A stretch of 64,000 bases of DNA from Hyphomicrobiales bacterium (GCA_022842205.1 JALHQA010000001.1:124001-188000), one strand, 5' to 3'; counted from the stretch's first letter, positions 1 to 10,198 are shown. Made by a program: numbers and translations. Notes: generated by a model from the letters alone, not told the origin.

Positions 1-238
1 CGGATACGTAAGCCATTGCCCTGGAAATCTTCACGGCCTTGGTCCGCTGCCCTTTGCGCATCACGAGGATGAAGGTCTCGGCGCCGCCCTCGCAGGCCGG
101 ATCGCCGCAATCGATCTGGCTGACCGTCACCGCATCGTCTTCGCCCAGAACGAGAATCTCTCGCGCCCGCGCCGCGATGCGCTTCGACGCTTCCGAACCC
201 GCCTTTTCCTTGTGACGACCGAGGCGAAACAGACCCAT
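1..238 (-). CDS. Conserved hypothetical protein, 3' part outside the window
   Basis: The first 79 codons of a leftward gene are present, starting at the ATG at 238 and running off the left edge. The protein starts MGLFRLGRHKEKAG and contains a Cys-rich stretch (IDCGDPACEGGAE) followed by a predicted beta strand (TFILVMRKGQRTKAVKISRAM). I recall short alphaproteobacterial proteins with a similar xDCGDPxC segment, but none with a proven role. There is no signal peptide or membrane segment in the visible part. It is divergent from hisZ. Function unknown. Confidence 0.7.
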   Translation of the reverse strand, partial: MGLFRLGRHKEKAGSEASKRIAARAREILVLGEDDAVTVSQIDCGDPACEGGAETFILVMRKGQRTKAVKISRAMAYVS

Positions 239-285
239 GGCCCCTCATATTACCCAGCTAGGGCCGAGCCAAGGCCGAGTCACGA

Positions 286-353
286 TTATCCAAATGAGTA
301 AATTATTGACCTTTCGAGTTCTTATCGCTTGCCAATTCGATACAAATGGATAA
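286..353. promoter_or_regulatory. Candidate operator: inverted repeat around the hisZ promoter region
   Basis: TTATCCAAATG (286-296) and CAAATGGATAA (343-353) form an inverted repeat with 9 of 11 matches. The arms lie 46 bases apart in an AT-rich stretch just upstream of the hisZ start at 364, and a -35-like TTGACC (306-311) sits between them. No convincing -10 element is seen. Because the downstream protein starts with an XRE-type DNA-binding domain, autoregulation through this repeat is an attractive inference, but it is untested. Confidence 0.4.
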
Positions 354-363
354 ATAGGCCGCC

Positions 364-1737
364 ATGACAAGCGACCCCGATATCTCCGCCAAGAGCCTCG
401 CCCGTCTCCGGGACCAGCACGGCCTGACCCAGGCGTCTGCGGCCGCCGAGATCGGCGTGTCGCAGGCGACCTATTCGCGATGGGAGAAGGACAACAACGA
501 ACCGACGGGCGCGGCGCGCCGGGCGTTGGCGGACTGGGTGACGCGGCGGACAGGTGGTGCGGCCCCGGCCCTGAATGCGGCATTCCCCGTGCGGCTCGGA
601 ATTTCCGATCCTGACAAGGCCGAGGAGCTGGCCGGCCAGCTGTCAGGCGCCGGCTACCGCCGGGTCGACCCGCCGATCGTTCAGCCGGCGGCGCCGTTCC
701 TCGACGTGTCGGGCGAGGATTTGCGGCGGCGGATGTTCCTGACGTCCGACGCGGAAGGCAACGAACTCTGCCTGCGGCCGGACCTGACCATCCCGACGGC
801 GCGGCTGCACCTTGCGAGCGGCGATGCGGACACGGCCCGCTCCTACTTCTACCTCGGCCCGGTGTTCCGCCAGCGCGAGAGCGGCGGCAGCGAGGTTCAG
901 CAGGCCGGAATCGAGATTTTCGGCGCGGCCAATGCCGAAGACGCCGAAGCCGAAGTCATCGCCCGCAGCGCGGATGCGCTCCGTCTGTACGGCATCGGCG
1001 ACGCCGAACTGAAAATGGGCGACCGCGGCCTGATCGCGGCTTTCCTCGAGGCGCTGAACATCCCGCGTGCCTGGCGGCGACGATTAATGCGCGATGTCGC
1101 GCGACAGGCCGGGCTCGGCCGCGATCTCGCCGCGCTGGCGCCTTCCCCGGCCACCGGCAGCAGCCATGCCGCGTTTCTCGCGGCGCTCGACGGCGCTGAT
1201 CCGAAGGCCGCACGGGCCGTGGTTGAGGACATGCTGTCGCTTGCCGGGATCAGCCAGGTCGGCGGCCGCAGCCCAAGCGACATCGCCGAACGTTTCATCG
1301 AACAGGCCAGCCTGCGCGCGTCGGCATCGCTGCCCGCCGCGACGCATGACGCGCTGACGGATTTCCTGACGGTCGAGGCCCGGCTGGACGACGCCTTGAA
1401 GGACCTGCGTGCCGTTGTTACGGCGGCGAAGAAAACCGGTGCAATCGGCGTTGCTGGCGAGGTCGATGCCGCGCTCGCATCGTTTGAAACGCGCAGCCGG
1501 AAACTTTCCGAGCGCATCGAGACGAACGGCGCGATTTTCTCGACGTCGTTCGGACGCCAGCTGGACTACTATACCGGCCTCGTTTTCGAATTCCGCACGC
1601 CGCGCATACCCATGCTCGGCCCGCTTGTCGGCGGAGGACGCTATGACGGACTGATGGCCGCCCTCGGCGCTAAAAGGCCGGTACCCGCTGTCGGCTGTGC
1701 GCTGTTTGTCGAACGCATGACGGAGGCGGCGCAATGA
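364..1737 (+). CDS. hisZ: ATP phosphoribosyltransferase regulatory subunit with N-terminal HTH domain
   Basis: HisZ is a catalytically dead paralogue of the histidyl-tRNA synthetase core that binds HisG and makes it active in the first step of histidine synthesis. The HisRS-like core covers about residues 70-457, with the motif 2-like region ([20 protein letters not shown], about 161-180) and the motif 3-like GGGRYDGL near the end. Unusually, residues about 10-60 form an XRE/Cro-type helix-turn-helix ([20 protein letters not shown]), followed by a short linker. The frame is open throughout. An in-frame GTG at 589 could give a HisZ without the HTH, but it has no Shine-Dalgarno. It overlaps hisG by 4 bases (ATGA), so the two are translationally coupled. 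Confidence 0.9.
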   Translation: MTSDPDISAKSLARLRDQHGLTQASAAAEIGVSQATYSRWEKDNNEPTGAARRALADWVTRRTGGAAPALNAAFPVRLGISDPDKAEELAGQLSGAGYRRVDPPIVQPAAPFLDVSGEDLRRRMFLTSDAEGNELCLRPDLTIPTARLHLASGDADTARSYFYLGPVFRQRESGGSEVQQAGIEIFGAANAEDAEAEVIARSADALRLYGIGDAELKMGDRGLIAAFLEALNIPRAWRRRLMRDVARQAGLGRDLAALAPSPATGSSHAAFLAALDGADPKAARAVVEDMLSLAGISQVGGRSPSDIAERFIEQASLRASASLPAATHDALTDFLTVEARLDDALKDLRAVVTAAKKTGAIGVAGEVDAALASFETRSRKLSERIETNGAIFSTSFGRQLDYYTGLVFEFRTPRIPMLGPLVGGGRYDGLMAALGAKRPVPAVGCALFVERMTEAAQ

Positions 1738-2708
1738 GCAACCCGTTGCTGGTGTCCGTACCGTCCAAGGGACGGCTTCAGGAAAATGCCTTCTCCTTCT
1801 TCGCGCAGGCCGGGCTGCCGGTGTCGCGCCCCGGCGGCGCGCGCGAATATCGGGGAGCCTTTGCCGGGCTTGACGGCGCACAGATCCAGTTTCTGTCGGC
1901 GAGCGAGATCGCCAAGGAGCTGTCGCTCGGCAATGTCCATCTCGGCGTGACGGGAGAGGACCTGATCCGCGAGGAGATTCCGCACACCGACGAACGCGTT
2001 CTGCTCTTGACGCCGCTCGGCTTCGGCCCGGCCAATGTGGTCGTCGCCGTGCCGCAGGCCTGGATCGATGTCCGGACAATGAGCGACCTTGACGACATCG
2101 CCGCCGACTTCCGCGCCAAATATGGCCGGCCGCTGCGCGTCGCAACGAAATACATCACGCTGACGCGTACCTTCTTTGCCCAGCACGGACTGGGCGACTA
2201 CCGGATTGTCGAAAGCCTCGGCGCGACCGAAGGCGCGCCGGCATCGGGAACCGCCGACATCATTGTCGACATCACGACGACCGGATCGACGCTCGCGGCC
2301 AATGCCCTGAAGGTGCTTGACGACGGCCTCATCCTGAGGAGCGAGGCTAACCTCGTCGCCTCGTTGCGGGCCGACTGGAATGACGCCGCGCGCGAAGCCG
2401 CCCGCGCCATACTTTCAAGACTGGGCGCCGCCGCCCAGGCGCGTGCCGTGCAGGAGGTAAAGGCGGCCCCGAAAGGCGATCGCACCCGCATTGTGAAGGA
2501 AGCCGAGAAGAACTTCGGAGCGACGGCACCGTTCGGCATTGCTACCGACGGCCCGCTGGTCCTGCATGTACCCAAGAAAGCGATCTATCCGATTGCGGAC
2601 TGGCTGACGGCGCTGGGAGCGGATACGATCTCGACCACCAACCTCGACGACGTGTTCCAGTCCGCGAACCCGTTGTTTGAAAAGCTGCAAAAGGCACTCG
2701 TGACCTGA
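1734..2708 (+). CDS. hisG: ATP phosphoribosyltransferase catalytic subunit
   Basis: HisG condenses ATP and PRPP to phosphoribosyl-ATP, the committed step of histidine biosynthesis. The N-terminal part starts [20 protein letters not shown], and the PRPP-binding loop region is visible ([20 protein letters not shown], about 181-200). At 324 residues it is longer than the minimal HisZ-dependent short form. This length with a C-terminal extension is, to my knowledge, usual for Hyphomicrobiales HisG that works with HisZ. It is in an operon with hisZ. The other his genes are not adjacent; hisD lies 39 kb away in this window. Confidence 0.95.
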   Translation: MSNPLLVSVPSKGRLQENAFSFFAQAGLPVSRPGGAREYRGAFAGLDGAQIQFLSASEIAKELSLGNVHLGVTGEDLIREEIPHTDERVLLLTPLGFGPANVVVAVPQAWIDVRTMSDLDDIAADFRAKYGRPLRVATKYITLTRTFFAQHGLGDYRIVESLGATEGAPASGTADIIVDITTTGSTLAANALKVLDDGLILRSEANLVASLRADWNDAAREAARAILSRLGAAAQARAVQEVKAAPKGDRTRIVKEAEKNFGATAPFGIATDGPLVLHVPKKAIYPIADWLTALGADTISTTNLDDVFQSANPLFEKLQKALVT

Positions 2709-2720
2709 ACGGAGCCTTTC

Positions 2721-3344
2721 GTGCTGGCCGACAGACTTTCCGAGTTCGTCACTCTTTGGGTCGTGATCGACCCCATCGGGTCGCTGCCCGTTTTCCTGGC
2801 CATCGCCGCCAGACGGTCCAGGGAGGATGCCCGGGTCATCGCCATACACGCCGTGCTGGTCGCATTCGGCATTCTGGTGTTCTTCACGATCCTCGGCCAG
2901 TTTCTCCTGCAGCAGATCAATGTGCCCCTGACCGCATTTCAGATAGCCGGCGGCATCGTGCTCTTCATCTTCGCGCTTCAAATGATCTTCGGCGAAGCAA
3001 AGGCCGAAAACGACGATGCGCTTGCCGCGCAGTCGCCGAAACAGGCCGCGGTTTTTCCGCTGGCCATACCGGCCATCGCGAGCCCCGGAGCGATGCTTGC
3101 CGTTGTTCTCCTGACAGACGATGCACGCCACAATATTGTCGACCAGAGCATGACCATCCTGGTAGTGGCGGTCGTTCTGGCGATGCAGCTCGCACTGTTT
3201 TTTGCAGCGAAGCGGATCGAGTACTGGATCGGGCCCTCCGGCACGAGCGTCATCAGCCGCGTGATGGGCACCATTCTCGCCGCCGTCGCCGTCACGGAAG
3301 TTCTGGACGGCGTCTCGACCTGGCTGCAGATTCCGCTTCCCTGA
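2721..3344 (+). CDS. MarC family (UPF0056) integral membrane protein
   Basis: A 207-residue inner-membrane protein with about six hydrophobic segments and the family features FVTLWVVIDPIGSLPVFLAI near the N terminus and FPLAIPAIASPGAM in the middle. It starts at a GTG preceded by GGAG at 2711-2714. MarC proteins were once linked to multiple antibiotic resistance but no transport activity is established. It follows hisG by 12 bases and may be read through from that operon. Its stop is 6 bases from the convergent dienelactone-hydrolase gene. Confidence 0.9.
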   Translation: MLADRLSEFVTLWVVIDPIGSLPVFLAIAARRSREDARVIAIHAVLVAFGILVFFTILGQFLLQQINVPLTAFQIAGGIVLFIFALQMIFGEAKAENDDALAAQSPKQAAVFPLAIPAIASPGAMLAVVLLTDDARHNIVDQSMTILVVAVVLAMQLALFFAAKRIEYWIGPSGTSVISRVMGTILAAVAVTEVLDGVSTWLQIPLP

Positions 3345-3350
3345 AACCGA

Positions 3351-4211
3351 TCAGCCGAGATTTTTCTTCAGGAACGCGACCGTCCGGCCCCAGGCCAGAT
3401 CGGCGGCGTCCTTGTCGTAGCGCGGCGGGTTGGTGTCGTTGTTGAAGGCGTGGTTCGCGCCCTCGTACATATGCAACTCATAGGTCTTTCCGGCATCGTC
3501 GAGCGCCTTCTTGTAGGCGTCGATGCCCGCGTTCACGCGCTCGTCGAGGCCCGCATAGTGAAGCATGAGCGGTGCACGGATGCGGTCGACGTCTTCGGCC
3601 GGCGGCTGGCGGCCGTAATAGGCGACACCCGCATCAAGCCCTTCCGCCTCGACGGCCAGTTCATTGACCTTCAGTCCGCCCCAGCAGAACCCGACCGCAC
3701 CAACCTTGCCATTGGCCAGAGGATGCCCTTCGAGAAATTCAACGGATGCAACAAGCATCTCGAGAGCCTCGTCCTTCTGCACGCCCGCGATCATTTCGCG
3801 CGCGCGGTCCTCGTTCTCCGGCGTGCCGCCCTGCCGCGACAACATATCGGGCGCGAGGGCCAGAAAACCTTCCAGCGCAATACGGCGGGTGACATCGCGT
3901 ATGTGCGGGTTGAGACCCCTGTTTTCATGAATGACAATCACAGCCGGGCGCTTGATATCTCCCCCCTTCTGCCTCGCCATGTAGGAGTCGATCGCGCCTT
4001 CCGGCCCGGCAAATCGCGGGCGCGAGATGTCGAGGCGCGGATCTTCCTCGGCAACGATGGCCGCCTTGGCATAATCGTTGGTCAGAACCGGCAGCAAGGC
4101 AGTCGCAGCGGCGACGGACCCGGCGAGCTTCGTCAGCTGGCCCATGAAATCGCGGCGCGACAGATCGCCGTGGGTGAAGCGATCGTACAGATCGATAATG
4201 CGCTGGTCCAT
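3351..4211 (-). CDS. Dienelactone hydrolase family protein with Tat signal
   Basis: An alpha/beta hydrolase of the dienelactone hydrolase family, 286 residues. The catalytic triad is visible: Cys176 in VGFCWGG, Asp223 in YAGLDERV and His254 in GANHAF. The N terminus has a twin-arginine motif (SRRDFMGQL, residues 18-26) followed by an Ala-rich hydrophobic stretch, so folded export to the periplasm is likely. ATG at 4211 is preceded by GGGGAG. Members with this signal are common in Proteobacteria and their true substrates are mostly unknown, so the name is structural and not a claim of chlorocatechol breakdown. Confidence 0.9.
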   Translation of the reverse strand: MDQRIIDLYDRFTHGDLSRRDFMGQLTKLAGSVAAATALLPVLTNDYAKAAIVAEEDPRLDISRPRFAGPEGAIDSYMARQKGGDIKRPAVIVIHENRGLNPHIRDVTRRIALEGFLALAPDMLSRQGGTPENEDRAREMIAGVQKDEALEMLVASVEFLEGHPLANGKVGAVGFCWGGLKVNELAVEAEGLDAGVAYYGRQPPAEDVDRIRAPLMLHYAGLDERVNAGIDAYKKALDDAGKTYELHMYEGANHAFNNDTNPPRYDKDAADLAWGRTVAFLKKNLG

Positions 4212-4286
4212 TGTGACGTCTCCCCTTGCCGCCCGAGCTTAGCCTGAATTCCAAGGCGGGCTCCTCAAGTCTCTGCGACAACAGAA

Positions 4287-4308
4287 AAGGCCCGCCGGAG
4301 CGGGCCTT
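4287..4308 (-). terminator. Rho-independent terminator of the DUF1328 gene
   Basis: A perfect 9-bp stem (AAGGCCCGC / GCGGGCCTT) with a CGGA loop. Read on the minus strand the stem is followed by TTTT, so it ends the leftward transcript from 4330-4509 before the next leftward gene begins at 4211. Confidence 0.8.
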
Positions 4309-4329
4309 CCCTTGCCTCGGTCGTGGCGG

Positions 4330-4509
4330 CTACGCGATGGGCGGACGCCCGCCGCGCATGAAGCCGAACACGGCCGAAACGACGAACAGGATGATCGCCA
4401 CGAAGAAGATGATCTTCGCGATCTCCACGGCCGTGCCGGCGACGCCGCCGAAGCCGAGGGCCGCCGCGATCAGCGCGACGATCAGAAATGTAAGTGCCCA
4501 TCCAAGCAT
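4330..4509 (-). CDS. DUF1328 (YtjA-like) small membrane protein
   Basis: 59 residues with two transmembrane helices ([18 protein letters not shown] and [19 protein letters not shown]) and a short basic tail (RGGRPPIA). Length and pattern fit the DUF1328/YtjA family of small envelope-associated proteins, whose function is unknown. The ATG at 4509 has a GAGGAG ribosome-binding site 7 bases upstream, which fixes the start. It is a stand-alone gene with its own terminator. Confidence 0.9.
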   Translation of the reverse strand: MLGWALTFLIVALIAAALGFGGVAGTAVEIAKIIFFVAIILFVVSAVFGFMRGGRPPIA

Positions 4510-4625
4510 GGGTCGTCTCCTCGCTGGACGCGGACGAGCCGCGCAGTTGCGTTTCGGGACACCGGCGCTCGCCGCGTTCCCCTGCCCAGACAACTCACAA
4601 GGGCAATCGAAGTTCCTTGGCCACC

Positions 4626-4901
4626 CTAGCGGCGGGGCGGACGGCCGGACTTCTCGCCGAAATAAAACCCGACCACGGCGGCCACGAATCCGATCACCGG
4701 CGGCAGGATCATGTCGAGCGTCGCATGGAGCGTGGTCATCCGCACGGTATCGGCCGAACAGGTGACGCCGTCCTCGAAACCGCACAGGCCGGCCGTTACC
4801 ACGCCCATGATGGCCACCGCGCCGAGGATAACCAGGAGGGTGACGACGAGCGCAAACACGATGCGGTCGCGGAAATCGCGCGGATCGGGACCGGCAGCCA
4901 T
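4626..4901 (-). CDS. Small two-helix membrane protein of unknown function
   Basis: 91 residues. Two hydrophobic segments are seen: residues about 14-38 ([20 protein letters not shown]) and about 63-82 ([19 protein letters not shown]). They are separated by a loop holding two cysteines ([11 protein letters not shown]), possibly a disulfide on the periplasmic side. The tail is basic (EKSGRPPRR). ATG 4901 has AGGAG 8 bases upstream. I do not recognise a named family. Confidence 0.75.
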   Translation of the reverse strand: MAAGPDPRDFRDRIVFALVVTLLVILGAVAIMGVVTAGLCGFEDGVTCSADTVRMTTLHATLDMILPPVIGFVAAVVGFYFGEKSGRPPRR

Positions 4902-5009
4902 TCGAGCGCTCCTGGAAGACGAGGACGGCAGGGCAATCCGATGGAACCTGCCCCCCGCAGCGGCATTGTAAAGAGGGTTCCACATTTCACCGAGTTTGGA
5001 GAGTGCAAG

Positions 5010-5237
5010 ATGATGAGCGGAATTTCGATTCCGGATGACGGCGTATCCGCGGCCGACGCGTTCGAGAACCGGGCTGACGATTTCGCGGCGCTGGCGGAGG
5101 ATGCCGCGACGCGCGAGGACTGCCTGCGCTATCGCGATCTCGAACGGCAATACCGGCTGCGCGCCGAGGAAGAGCGCGCCCGCGAGATCTGGAAGCTCTA
5201 TTCGGCCAACAACAACGATCCGCGCGCGGCCGCCTGA
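5010..5237 (+). CDS. Small charged, probably helical protein
   Basis: 75 residues, starting at ATG 5010 with GGAGAG 6 bases upstream. From about residue 15 onward the sequence is rich in Ala, Glu and Arg (ADAFENRADDFAALAEDAAT, then RYRDLERQYRLRAEEERARE) and should form a long amphipathic helix or helical hairpin. There is no signal peptide. Similar short proteins are frequent in Hyphomicrobiales; no function is known to me. It is convergent with groEL, with a hairpin and tandem repeats between them. Confidence 0.7.
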   Translation: MMSGISIPDDGVSAADAFENRADDFAALAEDAATREDCLRYRDLERQYRLRAEEERAREIWKLYSANNNDPRAAA

Positions 5238-5258
5238 GCCTACCATCCCCGGAATGCA

Positions 5259-5286
5259 AAAAGGGCGCGGTTTGAACCGCGCCCTT
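5259..5286. terminator. Imperfect hairpin downstream of the 75-residue gene
   Basis: AAGGGCGCGGTT (5259-5270) pairs with AACCGCGCGCCCTT (5273-5286) with a small bulge. It is preceded by a run of A and followed by CGTTGTTT, so it could act as a terminator in either direction, for the small gene at 5010-5237 or for groEL read-through. Confidence 0.6.
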
Positions 5287-5311
5287 CGTTGTTTCAGTGG
5301 TCGGATGGATC

Positions 5312-5469
5312 AGAAGTCCATGCCGCCATCTGAAGTCCGGCTTGCCGGACTTCAGCATCCTCAATGATGGGCGGCCTTTATGGACTCCCTTAGAAGTCCA
5401 TGCCGCCATCTGAAGTCCGGCTTGCCGGACTTCAGCATCCTCAATGATGGGCGGCCTTTATGGACTTCC

Positions 5470-5471
<2 letters not shown>
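5312..5471. repeat. Two tandem 80-bp repeats copying the groEL 3' end and a hairpin
   Basis: Units at 5312-5391 and 5392-5471 are 79/80 identical (C at 5387, T at 5467). Each begins with AGAAGTCCATGCCGCC, which is the complement of the last groEL codons; the genuine copy follows at 5472. Each unit also holds a perfect 11-bp hairpin (CTGAAGTCCGG, loop CTTG, CCGGACTTCAG; 5330-5355 and 5410-5435). The groEL transcript therefore ends in one real and two pseudo 3' ends, each with a strong hairpin but no U-tract. The hairpins may act as terminators or as RNA stabilisers. Confidence 0.85.
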
Positions 5472-7134
<1,663 letters not shown>

Positions 7135-7163
7135 TCAGATTTGAATTGCGGGGGTGAGCGGGC

Positions 7164-7451
7164 TCAGGCGATGACGCCGAGAATGTCCGACTCCTTCATG
7201 ATCAGCAGCTCTTCGCCGTCGATCTTGACCTCGGTGCCGGACCATTTTCCGAACAGGACCTTGTCCTTCACCTTGAGGTCGATCGGGATCAGCTTGCCGG
7301 CCTCGTCGCGGCCGCCCTGGCCGACGGCGACGACCTCGCCCTCCTGGGGCTTCTCCTTGGCGGTGTCGGGAATGATGATGCCGCCCTTCGTCTTCTCTTC
7401 GGCGTTCAGGCGGCGGACGACGACTCGGTCGTGCAGCGGACGGAATTTCAT
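7164..7451 (-). CDS. groES: Co-chaperonin GroES (Hsp10)
   Basis: 95 residues, the heptameric lid of GroEL. The N terminus ([20 protein letters not shown]), the mobile loop ([20 protein letters not shown]) and the C-terminal end (ESDILGVIA) are typical. ATG 7451 has a GAGGA ribosome-binding site. It is the first gene of groESL, expressed from a sigma-32-like promoter with a CIRCE element directly upstream. Confidence 0.98.
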   Translation of the reverse strand: MKFRPLHDRVVVRRLNAEEKTKGGIIIPDTAKEKPQEGEVVAVGQGGRDEAGKLIPIDLKVKDKVLFGKWSGTEVKIDGEELLIMKESDILGVIA

Positions 7452-7500
7452 TGATTTTCCTCAGCTTTTTGGCGGTAGCCCAGTTTTGGAAAGGGGCGTG

Positions 7501-7527
7501 CTAGCAGTCTCATCCTGTGAGTGCCAG
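7501..7527 (-). promoter_or_regulatory. CIRCE element (HrcA operator) of groESL
   Basis: CTAGCAGTC, a 9-base spacer, then GAGTGCCAG. Each arm matches the CIRCE consensus (TTAGCACTC-N9-GAGTGCTAA) at 7 of 9 positions, and the spacing is exact. It lies 50 bases upstream of groES, just downstream of the promoter, where HrcA binding would block transcription. Confidence 0.8.
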
Positions 7528-7540
7528 CACTGCTGGTGAA

Positions 7541-7567
7541 GTATGGGGGTTGCGGAAACCTGTCAAG
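7541..7567 (-). promoter_or_regulatory. Sigma-32-like heat-shock promoter of groESL
   Basis: On the minus strand, CTTGACA (7567-7561) is followed after 12 bases by CCCCATAC (7548-7541). This matches the enterobacterial sigma-32 pattern CTTGAAA-N(11-16)-CCCCATnT closely. It lies immediately upstream of the CIRCE element. Confidence 0.7.
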
Positions 7568-7830
7568 GAGAGGTGGCGAAATTTGGTTTGCGGGTTTCGC
7601 CTCTCCCGTTCACGGGAGAGGCCGAGAGCGCGCAGCGCTCCGGGAGAGGGGGATCGACGATATCGAGTTTGGCTCTCCCCTCACCGCGCTCGAAAGCCTC
7701 CCGTTTTCGAGTCGCCCTCTCCCGCAAGCGGGAGAGGGAGAAAGGACCCTCCCCTCGACTGTAACCGTTACATAACTCCCGGCCCGCGCGCGGCCCCGGC
7801 AGACTGACGCCGCCCAATGGAGGATCGACC
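7568..7830. repeat. Intergenic region with palindromic repeats (CTCTCCCG family)
   Basis: Gene-free stretch between the groESL promoter and the DUF1254 gene. It holds two strong hairpins: GCCTCTCCCGT/ACGGGAGAGGC (7599-7622) and CCCTCTCCCGC/GCGGGAGAGGG (7715-7738). Between them is a third inverted repeat, CTCGAAA...TTTCGAG (about 7690-7711). Similar CTCTCCCG hairpins recur at 9428-9447 and 50151-50171, so this is a dispersed REP/BIME-like family, here as a compound element. It may also end transcripts or insulate the two promoters. Confidence 0.75.
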
Positions 7831-9252
7831 ATGCGTTTTGCGTCCGCCCTTAGCGGCCTCGTTCTTACCGCGGCGGCGCTTTCGTCGGCCCATGCGCAGC
7901 AGCCCGCGCCGGCCCCGGCCCCGTCCGAGGAGGCGCGGCAGATCGCGCAGGAAGCCTACATTTATCTCTATCCGCTCATCACGATGGACATGACGCGCAA
8001 GCAGTTCACCAATATGGACCCGAAGGTGAACCCCATCGGCGGGCCGGCCAACAGTTTCGTCCATATCCGCGAATTTCCGGCGGCGGATATGAGGGCGGTG
8101 GTGCGGCCTAACTTCGACACGCTCTATTCGAGCGCCTGGCTCGACCTCTCCGACGGGCCGGTCGTCGTCTCCGCGGCCGACACCAATGGCCGCTATTTCC
8201 TGCTGCCGATGCTGGACATGTGGACCGATGTTTTCGCCGTGCCCGGCAAGCGGACCAACGGCACCAAGGCCGCGAACTTTGCGGTGGTGCCGCCGGGCTG
8301 GAGCGGAACGCTGCCAGCCGATGTCCAGCGCATCGACGCGCCGACGCCGCATGTATGGATCATCGGCCGCACCCAGACCAACGGCATCGACGACTACACC
8401 GCCGTGCACAAGGTGCAGGACGGCTATCGCATCACGCTGCTTGAGGACTGGGGAAAGACGCCGCGCGCGATCGAGCAGAAGATCGATCCTTCCGTCGATA
8501 CGAAGACACCGCCGCTGCGCATGGTCGACGACATGGCGCCGGCCGATTACTTCGCCTATGGCGCGAAACTGATGCAGGAGAACCCGCCGCACAAGACCGA
8601 CTGGTCCATCCTGCAGCGCATGAAGCGCATCGGACTTGAGCCCGGACGGTTCGACGAAGCGAAAGTGCCGGCCGACGTCATTACGAGCGGGGCCGCCGAC
8701 GGGCTGAAACTGATGCATGACAAGCTGCCGACGCTGGCGCGCGTGGTCAATGGCTGGCAGATGAACACCGACACGATGGGCGTCTATGGCGACTACTATC
8801 TGAAGCGCGCCATCGTGACCATGGTCGGCCTCGGCGCCAATCAGCCGGAAGACGCGATCTATCCGCTCGCGATCGCCGACAGCGCCGGACAGCCGATCAC
8901 CGCGGAGAACGATTACGTCCTGCGCTTCACGAAGGACGAGATTCCGCCGGCCGGCGCCTTCTGGTCGCTGACGATGTATGACGCGGAAGGATTCCAGGTC
9001 GCCAATACGCTCAACCGCTTCGCCATCGGCGACCGGGACAAACTGACCTACAACGCCGACGGCTCGCTCGATCTGTACATCCAGAACGAAAGCCCCGGCG
9101 CCGACAAGGAGGCGAACTGGCTGCCCGCGCCGAAGAGCGGGCCGCTCGGCCTCACGCTGCGGCTCTACGCGCCGAAACAGCAGGCGCTGGACGGCCGCTG
9201 GAATCCGCCGGCCCTGCAGAACGTCAGCGAAGGCCGCGCGATGACGAAGTGA
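7831..9252 (+). CDS. Secreted DUF1254/DUF1214 domain protein
   Basis: 473 residues with a Sec signal peptide (MRFASALSGLVLTAAALSSA, cleavage near AHA-QQ). The DUF1254 region spans about 45-185 (QEAYIYLYPLITMDMTRKQF; later RPNFDTLYSSAWLDLSDGPV) and DUF1214 lies toward the C terminus (about 350-455; GAFWSLTMYDAEGFQVANTL, then LYIQNESPG). Proteins with this pair are exported and widespread, with no well-proven general function. GGAG lies 8 bases before the ATG. It is flanked on both sides by palindromic repeats and appears to be monocistronic. Confidence 0.9.
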   Translation: MRFASALSGLVLTAAALSSAHAQQPAPAPAPSEEARQIAQEAYIYLYPLITMDMTRKQFTNMDPKVNPIGGPANSFVHIREFPAADMRAVVRPNFDTLYSSAWLDLSDGPVVVSAADTNGRYFLLPMLDMWTDVFAVPGKRTNGTKAANFAVVPPGWSGTLPADVQRIDAPTPHVWIIGRTQTNGIDDYTAVHKVQDGYRITLLEDWGKTPRAIEQKIDPSVDTKTPPLRMVDDMAPADYFAYGAKLMQENPPHKTDWSILQRMKRIGLEPGRFDEAKVPADVITSGAADGLKLMHDKLPTLARVVNGWQMNTDTMGVYGDYYLKRAIVTMVGLGANQPEDAIYPLAIADSAGQPITAENDYVLRFTKDEIPPAGAFWSLTMYDAEGFQVANTLNRFAIGDRDKLTYNADGSLDLYIQNESPGADKEANWLPAPKSGPLGLTLRLYAPKQQALDGRWNPPALQNVSEGRAMTK

Positions 9253-9258
9253 GCTTTT

Positions 9259-9455
9259 TGCCTCTCCCGCCTGAACACGGCTACAGCCGGGTTCTGCTCT
9301 TATGTGGCCAAGTCGCTTAAACGCGACTTGGCTCGGGAGAACACAGTACTCCGGGTGAGGGGAATAGAGAGACCGAATTCGTGGCCCTCCCCTCACTGCG
9401 CTCGGCGGCACCCGCCGCCGAGTCGTTCTCTCCCGCAAGCGGGAGAGAGAGGAAC
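9259..9455. repeat. Intergenic palindromic repeats between two convergent genes
   Basis: The 200-base gap holds several inverted repeats. GCCAAGTCGC/GCGACTTGGC (9307-9332) has a TTAAAC loop and could end transcripts from both sides. CTCTCCCGC/GCGGGAGAG (9428-9447) belongs to the same family as the copies at 7599, 7715 and 50151. A CTCCCC...GGGGAG-like pairing spans the interval. Confidence 0.7.
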
Positions 9456-10142
9456 CTAACGCAGCCCCCCAAGGAAGCTCGCCAGATCGTCGGTGACGTG
9501 ATCGACGTAGGGACCCTGCAGGCTGTCCTCGGCGTGCATGGCGCGTTCCGGCACGTCGCCGTCTTTCGGCAGGACGAGCACGGTCGTCATACCCAACGCG
9601 TGCGGCACTTCGAGATTGCGCGCGAGATCCTCGAACATCGCCGATTCCGGCGCCTTCACGCCGAGATGGGCGATGAAGCTGTCATAAAGAGAGCGGTTGG
9701 GCTTCGGAATGAAGCCGGCCTGCGTGACATCGAAGATGTCGTGGAAGAGATCGCTGATGCCGAGCGCGGAGGTGCAGTTTTCGGCGTGGGCGCGCGAGCC
9801 GTTGGTCAGGATGTAGCGCTTGCCGGGTAGCGCGGCGATGGCCTCGCGCATCGCGGCATCGGGGATCAGGCTCTCGCGCGAGATGTCGTGGACAAAATCC
9901 ATGAACTCGTGCGGATCGATGCCGTGCTCGTCCATCAGGCCGCGCAGACTGGTGCCGTATTGACGGTAATAATTCTTCTGCAGCGTGCGGGCTTCGGTGG
10001 GCTCAAGCCCGAAACGGTCCGCGATGAAACGCATCATCCGCTCGTCGATCTGCGCGAACAGCCCGCAGGACGGCGGATAGAGCGTGTTGTCGAGATCGAA
10101 GATCCAGGTCTCGACGTGGGAGAAGTTGCGGGGGGATTGCAT
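9456..10142 (-). CDS. HAD-family pyrimidine 5'-nucleotidase
   Basis: 228 residues. HAD motif I is FDLDNTLYP (residues about 15-23), motif II is LTNGSRAHA, and the C-terminal acidic motif is FEDLARNLEVPHALGM. The arrangement matches the pyrimidine 5'-nucleotidase subfamily (SDT1/Phm8 type), which dephosphorylates nucleoside monophosphates. The gene lies downstream of argB on the same strand, separated by a palindromic repeat element, so co-transcription is possible but interrupted. Substrate is inferred from family only. Confidence 0.85.
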   Translation of the reverse strand: MQSPRNFSHVETWIFDLDNTLYPPSCGLFAQIDERMMRFIADRFGLEPTEARTLQKNYYRQYGTSLRGLMDEHGIDPHEFMDFVHDISRESLIPDAAMREAIAALPGKRYILTNGSRAHAENCTSALGISDLFHDIFDVTQAGFIPKPNRSLYDSFIAHLGVKAPESAMFEDLARNLEVPHALGMTTVLVLPKDGDVPERAMHAEDSLQGPYVDHVTDDLASFLGGLR

Positions 10143-10198
10143 GGTGCGTCAGGAGATAAGGGATTTGCAGCGGGGATGCCAGTTGCCGCATGTCCGGT

